Positions 49,890 through 61,486 are shown, counted from the first letter of the stretch. The stretch: DNA of 64,000 bases from Paragordius varius (GCA_964247055.1 OZ176057.1:4092001-4156000), one strand, 5' to 3'. Notes: generated from the sequence alone by a model not told the origin. Program-made: numbers and translations.

Positions 49890-50105
49890 TTATTTTATTA
49901 TTTGTTTGAGTGTATGGTAGCTTTTCCATGTTTGTGTGATTCTATCTATGATAGCCTCAGTTACGCCACCGTTGGCAGTAATAATGTGACCTAGTTGTTT
50001 GAATTGAACAACTGTTTTATAATCAAATTCATTGTGTATCGTATGGTTGGGAGTGTTAGAAGAGATGTTGCAGGAGCAATTGCAAACGAAGTTTGTATTT
50101 GACAA
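49890..50105 (-). pseudogene. LINE reverse-transcriptase fragment
   Basis: A 71-codon minus-strand frame includes FKQLGHIITANGGVTEAIID and RITQTWKSYHTLKQII. The pattern F-x-x-L-G-x-x-I-(T/S)-x-x-G-G followed by I-x-x-R-I and a Trp/Phe-x-x-L helix is the conserved end of the thumb region in non-LTR (LINE) reverse transcriptases. Only this fragment remains. It lies in the centre between the palindrome arms, so it was either captured by the TIR element or inserted into it. Confidence 0.55.
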
Positions 50106-51018
50106 TATCTAGATAAGACCGGAACATTTTTATTTTAAAATTTTGTAGAAACCTAATTGAATATTCCTATTGTAAAAGAATGCTAAAAATTATATCGAAT
50201 AAAATTAAATCCATTTATTATCAGTTTTTCAATATATATAATTGTAATAATTGTTTGATTTATAATTTGGCAATAGAGTTTCTGGAAGTAGATTATTTAC
50301 AAATGTCAGAATAATTTTGGTGCAAGGAAAATTCTATATTATGATCAAAAGGTCGTTAATTAAATTTATTATCTATAGATTAAATAATATATATATATAT
50401 ATATATATACTTTTATCCAAAGTAAAGGGAATTTCATAGCTTGAATTTTTTTTGGTTTTTTCAGTATTCGCATTTGAAAATTGCGGATTAATGTATTTAT
50501 GAAACAGTGGGAAGCATGTGAAGAAAATGCAACAGAAATCGCGAAAATTTTTTAAAAAATACAAATTTTTTGAGGGACTTAAAAAGATACATAGCCTTTA
50601 TTATATATAAACTCTTTGGTATGTTATATATAAGTCATAAACTTAAATAATAATAACAATATGGAGTTCTTACAAATAATTTTTTTATAATATATTTCGA
50701 CAATGTCATAAAATTTACGAATTTCTATTTTTGTGGATAAAAAAAATTATTGATACTTTAAAATAATTTTACGAATTTTTCTTAAGAATATATTAGGTTT
50801 TATATAATATATAAAAGTTTTATCATGTTTGCTCAATAAGTTTTAAAAATATGGACAAAAATCTATTTCTAGTCAAAAATGAAAAAATGGAATATTTCCA
50901 TTTTGGGGCGCATTTTTGCCCCAAAATTTTTGGGGTCTCCTTTTCCAAGGGATTTCTTATTTATTATAGATAAAAATCATGTTTGTTTATTTGTTTACCC
51001 CCCTTTTTTCGCACAGTG

Positions 51019-51302
51019 TAATAGATATGTTCGTATACATAGGTCTCAGTTAAAAATTTTCACCCTTAACTTCTATTTCAGACTTGAGAAGCAGTTTGAT
51101 CAGCTAATTGCTTGGTGCAATAATTTTTTAATAAAAATTAATCTCATTTTATACCTTTGTACTTATATATTTTCCTATTATATTATTATAACTTGTTTCA
51201 TTTATTATGCTCCACTATATTTCTTTCACTATACATTTGACAATTCATATTTAATTTGGTTGTATTATTATAATAATAATTTTGTGAATTATTTAATTAA
51301 AA
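51019..51302. other. AT-rich spacer
   Basis: Between the TIR element and the next MITE. Nothing recognised; the open frame running in from 50879 is read through the palindrome arm and is not a gene. Confidence 0.5.
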
Positions 51303-51543
51303 GTCAGGAACCGAAATTGTAACCGGTTCTAATTCCACAGAACCGGTTCCAGAACCGCTTTTTATGGAATCAAGCGGTTCCGGTACCATTTGTTTAGGAA
51401 CCTCCCCGGTTCTGGTTCAAAAATTTCAGGAACCGTCCGGTTCTATTTTTAAATTCTTCAGAACCAACGCGGTTCCTGTTCCACTTGTTCAGGAACCGAC
51501 CCGGTCCCGGTTCTACTTTTTTTGAACCGGTTCCAAACCCTGG
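51303..51543. mobile_element. GC-rich GGAACC MITE, copy 3
   Basis: Runs from GTCAGGAACCGAAATTG to GAACCGGTTCCAAACCCTGG, with many GGTTCC/GGAACC palindromes and the shared stretch CCACTTGTTCAGGAACC. It is immediately followed by GGGTGAATTTGAATTG units (51547-51610), the same neighbour as copy 2 has. Confidence 0.7.
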
Positions 51544-51544
51544 T

Positions 51545-51612
51545 TTAAGGGTGAATTTGAATTGTTCAAGGGTTTCGAGGTGTTTAAGGGTGAATTTGAA
51601 TTGTAAATGGTT
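51545..51612. repeat. GGGTGAATTTGAATTG minisatellite, three partial units
   Basis: AAGGGTGAATTTGAATTGTT, then a partial unit, then the motif again. Same unit as the ends of repeat copies B and C. Confidence 0.75.
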
Positions 51613-51984
51613 TATATATACATATCCAAGGAGTGGTGCTCAACTGCTTTTTATGGCCCTAAATTATTTATTATATTTTTTGATGTACATTTTTTGAGTA
51701 TAAATATCTGCCAATATATCTAAGAGCTCAGAAATTTTTCATTGATATTATTAATTTACGGCTTTTGCGACAAGATAATTTTATTTGCTAAAATATTTTT
51801 TTCAAATATTTAGCCATTTAAATTGTTAAACATTTTTTACTGATTAAAATAAATTGTTTATAATATGTGCAACATTCACTCCAAATTTCGGATTCCGAAA
51901 GCTGGGGAGCTTCCCCATCCATAAAAAAGAAAACTACATTTTTGACCCAAAATTCCTTAAACTATGATATATATATATATATAT

Positions 51985-52123
51985 ATCAGGGCTTCAAACC
52001 GGAATCACATAGAACAGGAAGGTTCCTAATATCTGTGCAGGAACCGTTGTTTGTTCTATATCCTCAGTAACCAGCCGGTTCCGGTTACCGAGGAACGTCG
52101 GATTTGGTTCCACCAAAGCCTTC
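51985..52123. mobile_element. GC-rich GGAACC MITE, copy 4, diverged
   Basis: Starts CAGGGCTTCAAACCGGAATC inside a TA microsatellite and ends near GGTTCCACCAAAGCCTT. Internal ACCAGCCGGTTCCGGTTACC keeps the family palindromes. Shorter and more mutated than copy 1. Confidence 0.6.
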
Positions 52124-52212
52124 CGCACTTTTAATGCACATTATAATCTAGGATTAAAATGTGTTTAATGAAAAAAGGAATATTAGACATTTTTTTATTT
52201 TAAAAACAGTAT

Positions 52213-52243
<31 letters not shown>

Positions 52244-52551
52244 TAGAATATTCTAAAATCGTGTGTATATAATTAAATTTATCAAAATTTATAAAAAATT
52301 ATCATTTTTTACAACTATCATTTTCTATGGGTTAATCTATTCCCTTTGGTTATCATACTGATTCTCAATTTGAGACATTTATGGTTTTTAAAATATATAC
52401 TATTATGCCTAAAAAATTTGGCAAATATATTGCAAGAGTATTCTACTTAAATTATCCATAATGTTATTATTTAAATGTTTATTAATGCCGAGATGGAAAT
52501 TCTAACGTTTACATTTTATCGATTCGCAACGCTTTTATTCTTTTTATGTAG

Positions 52552-52995
52552 AATGACAACTAATTCGAACATAATAAATGATATTAAATCTAAATCCCAC
52601 CAGCATTCACTTAAATTGCGTAGAGGCTTATTAGATTTTTTGAGGCCCAAATCAAGTTCACCATCTAGCCCAAAACCTCCATTATATTATGCCACATTAG
52701 TTAACTCCGGACTCCAGAATGGTGATAATGGTAGAAATTATTTGTCAAACATAATTCCTCCAGCACAACCTGGGATTAAAAATGAACTATATGACATAAC
52801 TGAGTTAGAAAACAATGCTCGGAAAAAGGCGAAAAGTCAACTCCTATTAGGGTCCTATAATGTAGATGGAAATTTTACCATTGACAAAAAGGGGTATGGT
52901 AAATGGTTGATTCCCAAAGAGATATCCAATAATGCTATAACTTCATTATCACCTTTTGGGAAGAATAATGAGCAGCCATTTTCTGGCCAAAAACG
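52552..52995 (+). CDS. Asn-rich 1,635-residue protein, exon I
   Basis: First recognised coding exon of a six-exon gene. The exon is set from an acceptor-like TTCTTTTTATGTAG; the ATG at 52553 opens MTTNSNIINDIKSKSHQHSL, and the exon runs to AAACG/GTAAAT (phase 2). The frame is also open further upstream to an ATG at 52475, which would add MEILTFTFYRFATLLFFLCR, a signal-peptide-like stretch; I prefer the later start because of the splice site. The exon is Ser/Pro- and Lys-rich (DFLRPKSSSPSSPKPPLYYA). The family is not recognised. Exons I-VI together give exactly 1,635 codons plus stop, with all five junction phases matching, which strongly supports one gene. Confidence 0.72.
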
Positions 52996-53041
52996 GTAAA
53001 TTGATATTTTTTATTAATTTAAAAATTAATTGAATGTTTAG
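52996..53041 (+). other. 46-bp intron
   Basis: CG/GTAAAT to ATGTTTAG/A. It is very short beside the kilobase introns elsewhere in the window; the next intron (53300-53349) is 50 bp. Confidence 0.7.
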
Positions 53042-53299
53042 ATATGGATTGATATCGAATCCAGAAATACCTCTCGACTATTCTGATCTAGTGGCACACT
53101 CATCTAAACACCCTATACGAAAACAAGTCAGACCTCAAACACTCCTTTTTAATCTACAAAATAAAGATGAGGATTCAATACTTTACAGTGAAGATAATAT
53201 TCTTACTGGAGTAAAAGCATTTGAAACGAATCATAAACCAGCCGTCGAAAAAACAAACAGGAAGCAACCCATAATAAAAAAGTTGCGCCTTAAAAATAT
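53042..53299 (+). CDS. Asn-rich protein, exon II
   Basis: Enters in phase 2 (CG plus A gives Arg) and leaves in phase 2 (AT/GTATAT), 258 nt. It encodes YGLISNPEIPLDYSDLVAHS, then QTLLFNLQNKDEDSILYSED and a basic end with RKQPIIKKLRLKN. No domain recognised. The intron after it is 50 bp (53300-53349, acceptor ATTTTATAG). Confidence 0.72.
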
Positions 53300-53349
53300 G
53301 TATATAACATTATAATTATATACATTTTTAATTTTTAATTATTTTATAG

Positions 53350-54755
53350 AAAAAAGGGTAGAAACAAACATAAACAATCTCATAAAAAAGGCAATTATAA
53401 AAAAAAACTGGCACATTTGCGCGAACCATTAAATGTTAATACATTTATTTACCCGAACGTTACAGTAATAGAACTATCGACTTTCGGTCAATATAACTTC
53501 TCTTTAAATATGCCGGTCACTCCATCAATAAAACCGACTCCTATCAAACACATCGGTAATATCAATTATTATTATTTTTTGAATGGAAACAATATAAATT
53601 CTTTGGAATCCCAAAGTCAGACAATACCCTTAAAAATTTCGCCAAGCATACAGCATGACAATGTAGCTGCTTTGACAAATTTGAATGACGCAGAAATACA
53701 CAATAAACTAGGTGACCGAGGAAGTCTCGTTGCACAATTCCTTATTCAATTGGGTCATTTACTACAGAATGAACTAAAAATTTTAAAATCAGAAAACATT
53801 TCAATTGTGTGGGAAACGGCCATAAATAACTTCCAAAAAGTCATAAATAACACTTCAGAAAATAACGAAACTTTTGGTAAATTCCAAAATAACACACATG
53901 CTGTAATTAATAAAGATGGAGCAAACAACTTAAACAATAACGTATTGATAGCTTGGTTATTGCAGGAGAATAAAGCTATGATAGAAGAATTGATTGGGCT
54001 CCAACGTTTTACTTATGGGAAAAATATGATAAGTAAACTTTATCGAAATTATGCGCGAAGATTGAAATGGAAACAACATTTAGAGAGGCTTGCGAGAAGA
54101 AAAACCAACATTATAAGAAAATTGGATTACTTAACAGCCATGAAAAATGCTTTGGATTATGTGGACGAAAATACATATCTATATGCAAACCAAAAAAATT
54201 TAACTAATAATATTAATCTTTTACCAGTTGACCCGAGCAAAATATTAAAGATAGAATCAAACAATATGTTCAACCGTATCTTGAACCCAGACACTCAGGC
54301 AATCAATGGCAAATTTATTCATGGTTTAAATCGTCTGCCAATATTGTATAAGGAACACAAAGCAGATATATATAATATTAAAAACACACTAAACAAAAAT
54401 TTTGATCAATTTAAATCTAATGAAGTATTAGTTAAAAGAGATACCAAATTGGTTAAAAGTCGACATCGATTGCTTACAAGGCGTGAAAAGGATATGGACG
54501 GACTCGATAATTATGATTCAGTAAACGATGGAAGAGATGCAAAACAGGATAGTATTACAGTCCCATTATTCCATCGTATGCAACAACAATTGGGTCGGAC
54601 CCAAAATACATGGAATGCTGATAGTGCTGCCATTTATGAACAAAATGCTAAAAATGGAGTAAACCTTGATGCTATTATCAAAAATTTTTTGGACACACAA
54701 AAACAGATTGAAACTATAAAAAGTGAACTTGAAAGCCTTCGAAACAAAAATAAAG
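53350..54755 (+). CDS. Asn-rich protein, exon III
   Basis: Largest exon (1,406 nt), from AT plus A (Ile) to AAAG/GTACAT (phase 1). It starts very basic (KKGRNKHKQSHKKGNYKKKL). The middle has amphipathic helices, including LVAQFLIQLGHLLQNELKIL and AWLLQENKAMIEELIGLQRF, followed by a basic helix (YARRLKWKQHLERLARRKTN). It ends in a coiled-coil-like DTQKQIETIKSELESLRNKN. This is the only clearly folded-looking part of the protein and suggests a scaffold or nucleic-acid-associated role, which is pure inference. The open frame beyond the donor reads a TA microsatellite and is not coding. Confidence 0.75.
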
Positions 54756-54785
54756 GTACATATTCAATGCTAATACATACACATG

Positions 54786-54835
<50 letters not shown>

Positions 54836-54912
54836 TTTAAACATTTTAAATTTTATCCCTGTGTACAGTTTGTGTTAGTAAAATATTAAAAATAAGGTGT
54901 TAATTAGTTTTG

Positions 54913-56433
54913 TGTTAATATTTTTTAATATGTGTGGCATTTTATATTGGCAAAGTTGCCTCAATGGTGTATCATTAATTACATGTACATATTTATATAC
55001 AGTTACGGTAATTTCATCAATTACATCTTTACAATATGTCCTTTCTCGTATTCTCGTATATCTTTAATATATTTAACATCGCATATGGGCGCAATAAAAG
55101 CCTTGTGAAAAAATATAATTATACAAATCATTGTTTTGATTTTGCTTACTATTTTATGGAATCACCTAAAATTAGTTAGACTGAGAAATATTATAAAAAT
55201 TGGTAATCTAATATAATATTTATAATTATTTGTTTAAATGGGAGTTTTTCGAAAGATATATTTACGATTTTTTTGTTATTAAGATTTAATATGATGAATG
55301 TGCTGATATTTTCAGGAATTTGAGTTAAGTTTTAAATCAATTCTTTCACATTGTTAAAATGGCATCTTTCCTGTCTTTTTTGGCAAAGAAATTCTCAATT
55401 GGATTTAATTGGGCACTATAAGGATGCATACATAGTAAATTTGTTTTATATAGATTTCGCATGTGGGGCGTTATTTAATACAATATTATTATCCGATAAA
55501 ATCACTTTCCTATCATCTATAAGTAAACTGCCGAAAATAGCAGCATCATATTTTTTATTTTTCAAAATAACTAAACATAATTAAAAAGTTTCTCCTTTCT
55601 TAACACTTCGATATAATTTGGGGTATCTAAATACACCAGATAATATTCAAGTTGAAATTTTTAAAAACAACTGAAAAAGGTTCCAATTTAAATTAATGCT
55701 TCTATTCTATCATAAATTATATATATAAGTCAAAATATCTAGATAAAATTAGTTTTGGAAAAAGAGTTCGGGATCATACTACTGGACGCCATCTTTTTTA
55801 CAAAATCGCAAAATATCTCGTTTATTAAATAAACCTAAAATTAAATTTACTTTTTTATTAAAATCACATTTAACATTGATATAAACAGAAAAAGTGGTAT
55901 ATTTTGCATTATTTATAAATTTATTTTCACACATGTCATTTGGCTAAATATTTAGCTTTGGGTATCTCTGAATAAGTAATATCAAGTATTTTTAAATGAA
56001 TTTTTTAATTTATTTCGGTTACTCATATATAAGTGCAAACTTTTGCCATGGTTCAATTTATTCAATATTATGTAATTTTTTTAGCCTACTATTCCAATTT
56101 GAATCGAAGGACTGATAATGTGTTGTATCCATGTCCATACATTGATTAAAACATAACTATTTCACATTTAAGGGATTTTTATGAAATATAAAAAAAATAT
56201 ATCTAACCTAAAAAATTAATTATCGAAGTAGGCACAACACATTGTAATATTACAGTTCTGTAATGAGATATGTAGCGAGAGGGGACATATTGCAATGTTA
56301 TTATATCTCTATATATGTACCGAAAAGGGACATATATAGAGATATAAATATAAAGATATATGTAATTTTTGATACCCACAGAGGCAACTTTTAAAGATAA
56401 TAAAAAATGCCACACATATTAAAAAAAATTAAC
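54913..56433. mobile_element. TIR element of about 1.5 kb with a nested MITE
   Basis: The left end GTTAATATTTTTTAATATGT and following GTGGCATTTT...AGTTGCCTC are mirrored at the right by GAGGCAACTTTTAAAGATAA...ATGCCACACATATTAAAAAA. The inverted repeats span roughly 80-90 bp. The TTAA MITE copy 3 lies between them. No coding frame of note. Confidence 0.6.
55604..56130. mobile_element. TTAA-flanked MITE, copy 3
   Basis: TTAA at 55600-55603, then CACTTCGATATAATTTGGGG. The right part has CTATTCCAATTTGAATCGAA and GGACTGATAATGTGTTGTAT. Most internal landmarks of copy 2 are present (TTGCCATGGTT, ACGCCATCTTTTTTAC). The right boundary is uncertain because the AAGTG-TTAA end is mutated. Confidence 0.65.
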
Positions 56434-57162
56434 GGTATTTATTCTATAAATTACAGTATTGACTAAACTTTTAATCATAATTACCAACTAGGCTTCAAAA
56501 TATTAAAAAATTTGGAAAAAGTTTGGGTTTTATTTTTCAACAAAGATTACAAAGATCGGAAATGCGTCCGTTGGAAAATATAAATTTAACTTGTAGTGTT
56601 AATTAATGTCAAATTTATCGAATGTCCCAAATTATTTACATTTTAAAGTTGATGTCAGCAATATAGGTGATAGGCCAATATAAACCAAAATTTATGTATT
56701 TAAACGTATATTTTACTGTTTTTATGAAGTGTAATTGATAGTTACTTTGGAGTATGTACGGTTCAAGTCTATTATTTGAAAAAGATCAAAAAAGTCGAAG
56801 AATAAAAAGAAAAAGATATTTTTAGAATAATGAATCATTTTATAAATTTTAAAATTTTATGATCATTTATATTATTAAAATTAATGCTTAAAAAAAGTCT
56901 CTACATATAATAAAAGTTCAAGCCTTATACTTAATGTATATAAATGATAATCAGCTGTTTGAGTTTTTGTTTGGTATTTATTCGTTTGACAATCAAAATT
57001 ATTGGATTTCGGACTCATTCAAAAAGGTTGAGTCATCCAATCTAAACGGCCTCAGAAATTTCATATGCTATGATATATTGAATTACATTAAATAGGCAAA
57101 TTTTCAGAAACATAAATTCATACCCATATAATAATAAAATAATACATAAATAATGATATATA

Positions 57163-57432
57163 TAGGGTTAATAATACTATTTATGATTGCGGTTGCAATA
57201 TATTTACAGCTAGTCATTAATGTTTATATAAAATGGTATACAGTGGGACGCAACAAAATATATAGTGCCGCATATAATATATTTATTGTCTCAAAGGCCA
57301 TGCACCATAAAATACCGAGACAAATATTGTCTGGCTGTTTGACACATATGCAATATTCAAAATAAGAAAAAATTAATTTAAAAATTTAGAGGTATAAAAA
57401 CAACTTTTAGCGCCGCGATTTTAATACCACTG
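57163..57432. mobile_element. hAT-type MITE, tentative
   Basis: The right end reads AGCGCCGCGATTTTAATACC then ACTG, the inverted CAGTGGTATTAAAATCGCGG form of a hAT terminus. The left end TAGGGTTAATAATAC is a weaker match, and no clear 8-bp duplication was seen. Confidence 0.45.
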
Positions 57433-57462
57433 ATTTATAGATTGATTTTATATATGGTTTAG

Positions 57463-58810
57463 CTAAAATGAGCAAACAACAGCTTTCTGGTAGAGCCGAG
57501 GCCCTTAAAATGCCATCATCAATTTTATTGGACAAAAACGATAATGCTGATGACGGATCTTCACTAAAAATATTTAGGGACAATATTCTCTTGAAGGGTA
57601 AACTAATGGCATCTTCTTTGTACTCAAATTTTTCTGCCATTGTAACAACAGTATCCATGCAACCTATTTCATCTTTTCAGAATAAAAATATGGTTAATAT
57701 GTCGTCTCCAAATTTAAATAGCCCTAATTCAGCCCCAAACAATGGGAATGGAAAGGCAAGTAATCAAAGCGCTAAACCATACATACCTTCTAACCCAATG
57801 ACCAAAGATATGCGAATTTATACTTCGAATCACAACATTTTAAACTCCACAGTTACAACATCAAATAAATTGGATTACACAAATCAAACAAATAAAATTG
57901 TCTCAAACAATAAGAGCTTGACAAAATATTTTACACTCGTGACTAATTATGATAAAAACAATACCGGTAAAATAGATTACAATTTAACTCGTAAATATAG
58001 AATTTCCACAACTCCATCATCCTTCATAGCGGAAGTTGGACAAGATTTGTCGGATTTGTTTGCCGATTTGTCCCAGTATTTTAAGTCTCCAAACTTTACA
58101 GACCATCTTAAATTAAATGGGGTTAAAAGTTCTTTCTCCACCAACACATCGGTGTTAAACGTAACTAACCCAAATAAAACCCTTGAAAAATATCTAAAAA
58201 ATGTTTATTACAATGCAAAAAGTTATAAAACAAACCCATTTGTCAAAATGCGCAGGGCACAGGCTTTATTAAAATCTGCTATTTCTCATGGATTACATGC
58301 CTCCGATTCATTAGGGCTATTTTCTAATAAAAGTTTTCTCAAAAATTCTACCATAGAAAATAAAGTTAAATATACGTCGTTATATTCTAATGCACGGCCT
58401 CTTGAAAATTGGAATGACACAAAAGCACCATATAGTTTTAATAATTTGAATCCCAATTTTAATTTTACTACTCGCTCGATACAATATTCACCATACACTT
58501 TGTCTAACACACGCAAATCCATTTTATCCTTAACGCATAAAACATCTTCTCTTTCACTCTGTATTCAATTACCTTTATCTGTAGCCCGATTACTACAATC
58601 CGTCCCAAAAGAAAGATTTGCCAAGAATGTTTACATATCCCCTAACAATACTGCAAACTACAGTAGGGGTGATCCTAATTATCTGGAAAATATATACAAT
58701 AGTAAGGATTTTTTTGAAATGGAACCATTTTTGAGCCGAACAGATATTCGAAAGATATTGTATGCCCTTGCCATCTCCCAAATAGAAAACGAAGAGCCCG
58801 AAATAACCAA
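57463..58810 (+). CDS. Asn-rich protein, exon IV
   Basis: The acceptor TGGTTTAG is followed by CT completing Ala, then KMSKQQLSGRAEALKMPSSI. The donor is ACCAA/GTAATT, phase 2, and the exon is 1,348 nt. The sequence is dominated by Asn, Ser, Thr and Lys. It contains EVGQDLSDLFADLSQYFKSP and a helix-prone MRRAQALLKSAISHGLHASD. It ends FLSRTDIRKILYALAISQIE, then NEEPEITK. No domain recognised. A start at the in-frame ATG 57468 as a separate gene is possible, but the perfect phase fit with exons III and V argues against it. Confidence 0.72.
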
Positions 58811-59266
58811 GTAATTTGATTTAAATTATCATATATTCGTTCAGAATTTTTTCACTTTGATCCTGTTATTAGTTTAGGATTACAATTATTTGGCTATAGT
58901 AGGAATGGTTTCAGATCTGTTACAGTATGATTTAATACACATTGCTAGTTTTTGATTATTACCAGCTGGCATATACCACAAAACGATTAATTTAGGTTAA
59001 TAGCAATAAAATGCGTAAAATTTTGAGACAATAATACTGTCTGTTTTATATTATCTGGCAATAATAAATAAAAATATGCTCTTGCATATTTGAATTTAAA
59101 TACAATTTACAAAAGAACATTACAGTAACGAAAGCTATTATTACGGTGGTTAGATTGAGTAAAAGAATTTTTAGCGTGTTTCTCAAGTATTAGGTTCTTT
59201 TTAAAATTTATAAAAGCGATAAATTTTGAATTTTTATGCATTAAACTTTATTATTTTTTGTTTAAG

Positions 59267-60222
59267 GCAAAAAAACATAACAGAGCAATATCAACAACTT
59301 AATATGAGGAAAAATGAATCACAAGCAAAAACATCTTTAAATGCTCAATATGTAATCCCAGCAGTTGATATGGGACATTTCATAGTTGCCCGACAAACTA
59401 AAACCAATATCTATGATAATTTTAACAATAATAATTTAAAATATGGACAATATGGCAATCTTTCTAATCTAACCATACCGAATTTGCGTAAGGCTAGCGC
59501 AAATTCCACTCTTGATGAAGGATTTCGATCAAAAGCGACCATTTTAGATGCCCCTATGTCCTCACTTGAAAATGATATTGTAATTATGAATCAAATTTTA
59601 TCTCCAAACCAAAGCACAGTAAGTGCCATCAAAATGTCAAATAAAAATATTGTAAGCGTAACGTCACCAGCGAAAACTAATCAAACCGTAATTGTAATTC
59701 TAAAGACAACGGCAAGTAAAATTGAAAAATCAACAGTTAGTACACCTAAAGTTCATTTTTGGCATATGAATAAAAATAGATTCAACAATGATTACAAGAA
59801 AAACCAAAAGGTAAAGAAAGAAATATACCGAAGGAATATACGACATATGCCTAAATATAAAAGATATGTGCCAGAAATAATCAAAGAAACAAAAAACCAC
59901 GCTAAAGACACCTGGTCAAATCAGCAGGGTAGTAAATTAGGGATGGAACCACCGGAAATATGCCTTAAATATGAAACTGTAGCCCACTACAAAGATTGCA
60001 TAGGAGACGATATTTTGGGTAAGATATTTGAAGCTAAATTGGCTGAAGATGCTGCCTTGCCAAAAGTTATGGAGAACGGGAGTAAATCGATTCCGAATGG
60101 TTCTATAAACAGTTTTAACACCAATAATAATTATATCACAATCGATGATTTGGTCAAGATTTTGGTCTGTTTCCTCAAACCGACAATTTTTTACTCTCCA
60201 AGAAAGGAAGAAGAAAAAACAG
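59267..60222 (+). CDS. Asn-rich protein, exon V
   Basis: The acceptor TTGTTTAAG is followed by G completing Lys, then QKNITEQYQQLNMRKNESQA. The donor is ACAG/GTATGA, phase 1; 956 nt. A basic middle (NQKVKKEIYRRNIRHMPKYK) is followed by the conserved-looking PPEICLKYETVAHYKDCIGD and ILGKIFEAKLAEDAALPKVM, the best region for a profile search. The preceding intron (58811-59266, 456 bp) has nothing recognisable in it. Confidence 0.7.
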
Positions 60223-60490
60223 GTATGATTATTGAATATCCATACGTTTGTTAACCTTGTAAAAAATGGTGAATCCCCCAGAAAGTAATAATAAAGGGTT
60301 GGCTCTAAAAGTTTTGTACCGCAATTAGAATGATAATATTTTTTTTTCTAATCGCTAAGTATATTGGGTCTGCTTCAGGTCTAAATTTAATATAACTTTC
60401 CGTTATTATTTATATTTGAAATGGCTATCGTTTTTACATTAACCTTTTGTAAAAATTATGAGGTTTTTATTTGATAATATTTAATTAAAG

Positions 60491-60987
60491 GTGCATATGT
60501 ACCCAATATAAATGGCTCCTCAATATCTATGTTATTGAATACCATAAATACTACCATTTTGGCAAACACAAAAATTCCAATTAACAATACATTACCTATG
60601 CAACAAGTCCTACCACATCAAAAGATAATTAAACGACATATTGTTCATCCAAAACGCTTTGCGAAAAGGAGTTTAGTTGCTATCCAACATCATGAATATG
60701 GTCCTAATATCCAATTGAGGCCTGGTGAACATTCACAACAATTGGATGAACTTGAAGGAATTGCTATTCCCAAATCTAATGCACCGAATCTCACCCAATC
60801 TTTACTAAAGCAATTACAAAAAACTGCTAAAGAAAAATCAGAAAATGTTAGCAAGCCAATCCCTACCAATGATGATAATAATAAGCAGCAAACATTGAAG
60901 AAACAAAAAACAGCTATTCAAATGAAACGAATCCACGTTATGGCTCAAACATTTACCCCATCTCATTCGTCTCTTGTTGTCCCGTAA
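60491..60987 (+). CDS. Asn-rich protein, exon VI (C-terminus)
   Basis: The acceptor AATTAAAG is followed by GT completing Gly, then AYVPNINGSSISMLLNTINT. The rest is basic and Gln/Asn-rich (KKQKTAIQMKRIHVMAQTF), ending SSLVVP and TAA at 60985. Poly(A) hexamer AATAAA lies at 61070-61075, 83 bp after the stop. Confidence 0.7.
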
Positions 60988-61069
60988 AACTATATAATCT
61001 ATTTTTTGTAAAAATATTAATATAATATAAACAACGACTAAGATTGATAAAATTCAAAGAAAAAGAACA

Positions 61070-61075
61070 AATAAA
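61070..61075 (+). terminator. Poly(A) signal of the Asn-rich gene
   Basis: AATAAA followed by a GT-rich stretch (GTTTGTTATTGTTATGG), the usual downstream arrangement of a 3' processing site. Confidence 0.55.
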
Positions 61076-61455
61076 GTTTGTTATTGTTATGGCTTAAAGT
61101 AGATGGCTTGTAATTTAAGTTAGCCCTATATATAGATTCTCTTATTTATCACATTAGGGGCGACCTAGCTTGTTTTGCGAAGTAAATCGAAAAATTCGAC
61201 TTATTTGATGTTAGAATCTCAATATTTAAGAGTTAAGATAATTTTTAGACTATTAAACTTCAATCATATTAATATAAAATATTATAATTTTCGAAATTTA
61301 AAATACTTGAATGTAGTAATAAATTTAAATCTAATATTTTTGCCAAATTTTGACTCATATGCACCAATTTTATAATATGAATATTTATCTCAGGGGTGTC
61401 CAACACAAATGGCTTTAAGAGCCACCTTTTCGACCACAAAATTTCAAAGAGCCAC

Positions 61456-61486
<31 letters not shown>

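Larger units (their letters stand above)
35416..51018. mobile_element. Palindromic TIR element, interrupted by a 13.4-kb Helitron
   Basis: The left arm is 35416-35726 plus 49158-49453; the right arm is 50380-51018 (639 bp), its reverse complement. Landmarks: CCCCAAAAATTTTGGGGC on the left and CCCCAAAATTTTTGGGGT on the right; GACATTGTCGAAA at 35714-35726 and TTTCGACAATGTC at 50695. Outer ends are CACAGTGCGCCC and, read inward from the right, CACTGTGCGAAAA, resembling the end of the foldback element at 1-794. Without the Helitron the element is about 2.2 kb, with a 926-bp centre holding a LINE fragment. It carries no transposase, so it would need one in trans. Confidence 0.85.
54756..57462 (+). 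other. 2.7-kb intron with nested transposons
   Basis: Donor AAAG/GTACAT and acceptor TATATGGTTTAG, phase 1. It holds a TA microsatellite, a TIR element (54913-56433) with a TTAA MITE inside it, and a hAT-type MITE that ends 30 bp before the acceptor. Confidence 0.7.

Noticed and set aside
54756-54889. Continuation of the exon III frame to a stop at 54889
   Set aside because: It reads a TA microsatellite as alternating Tyr, Ile and Val after a good splice donor, and the phase-matched exon IV follows.
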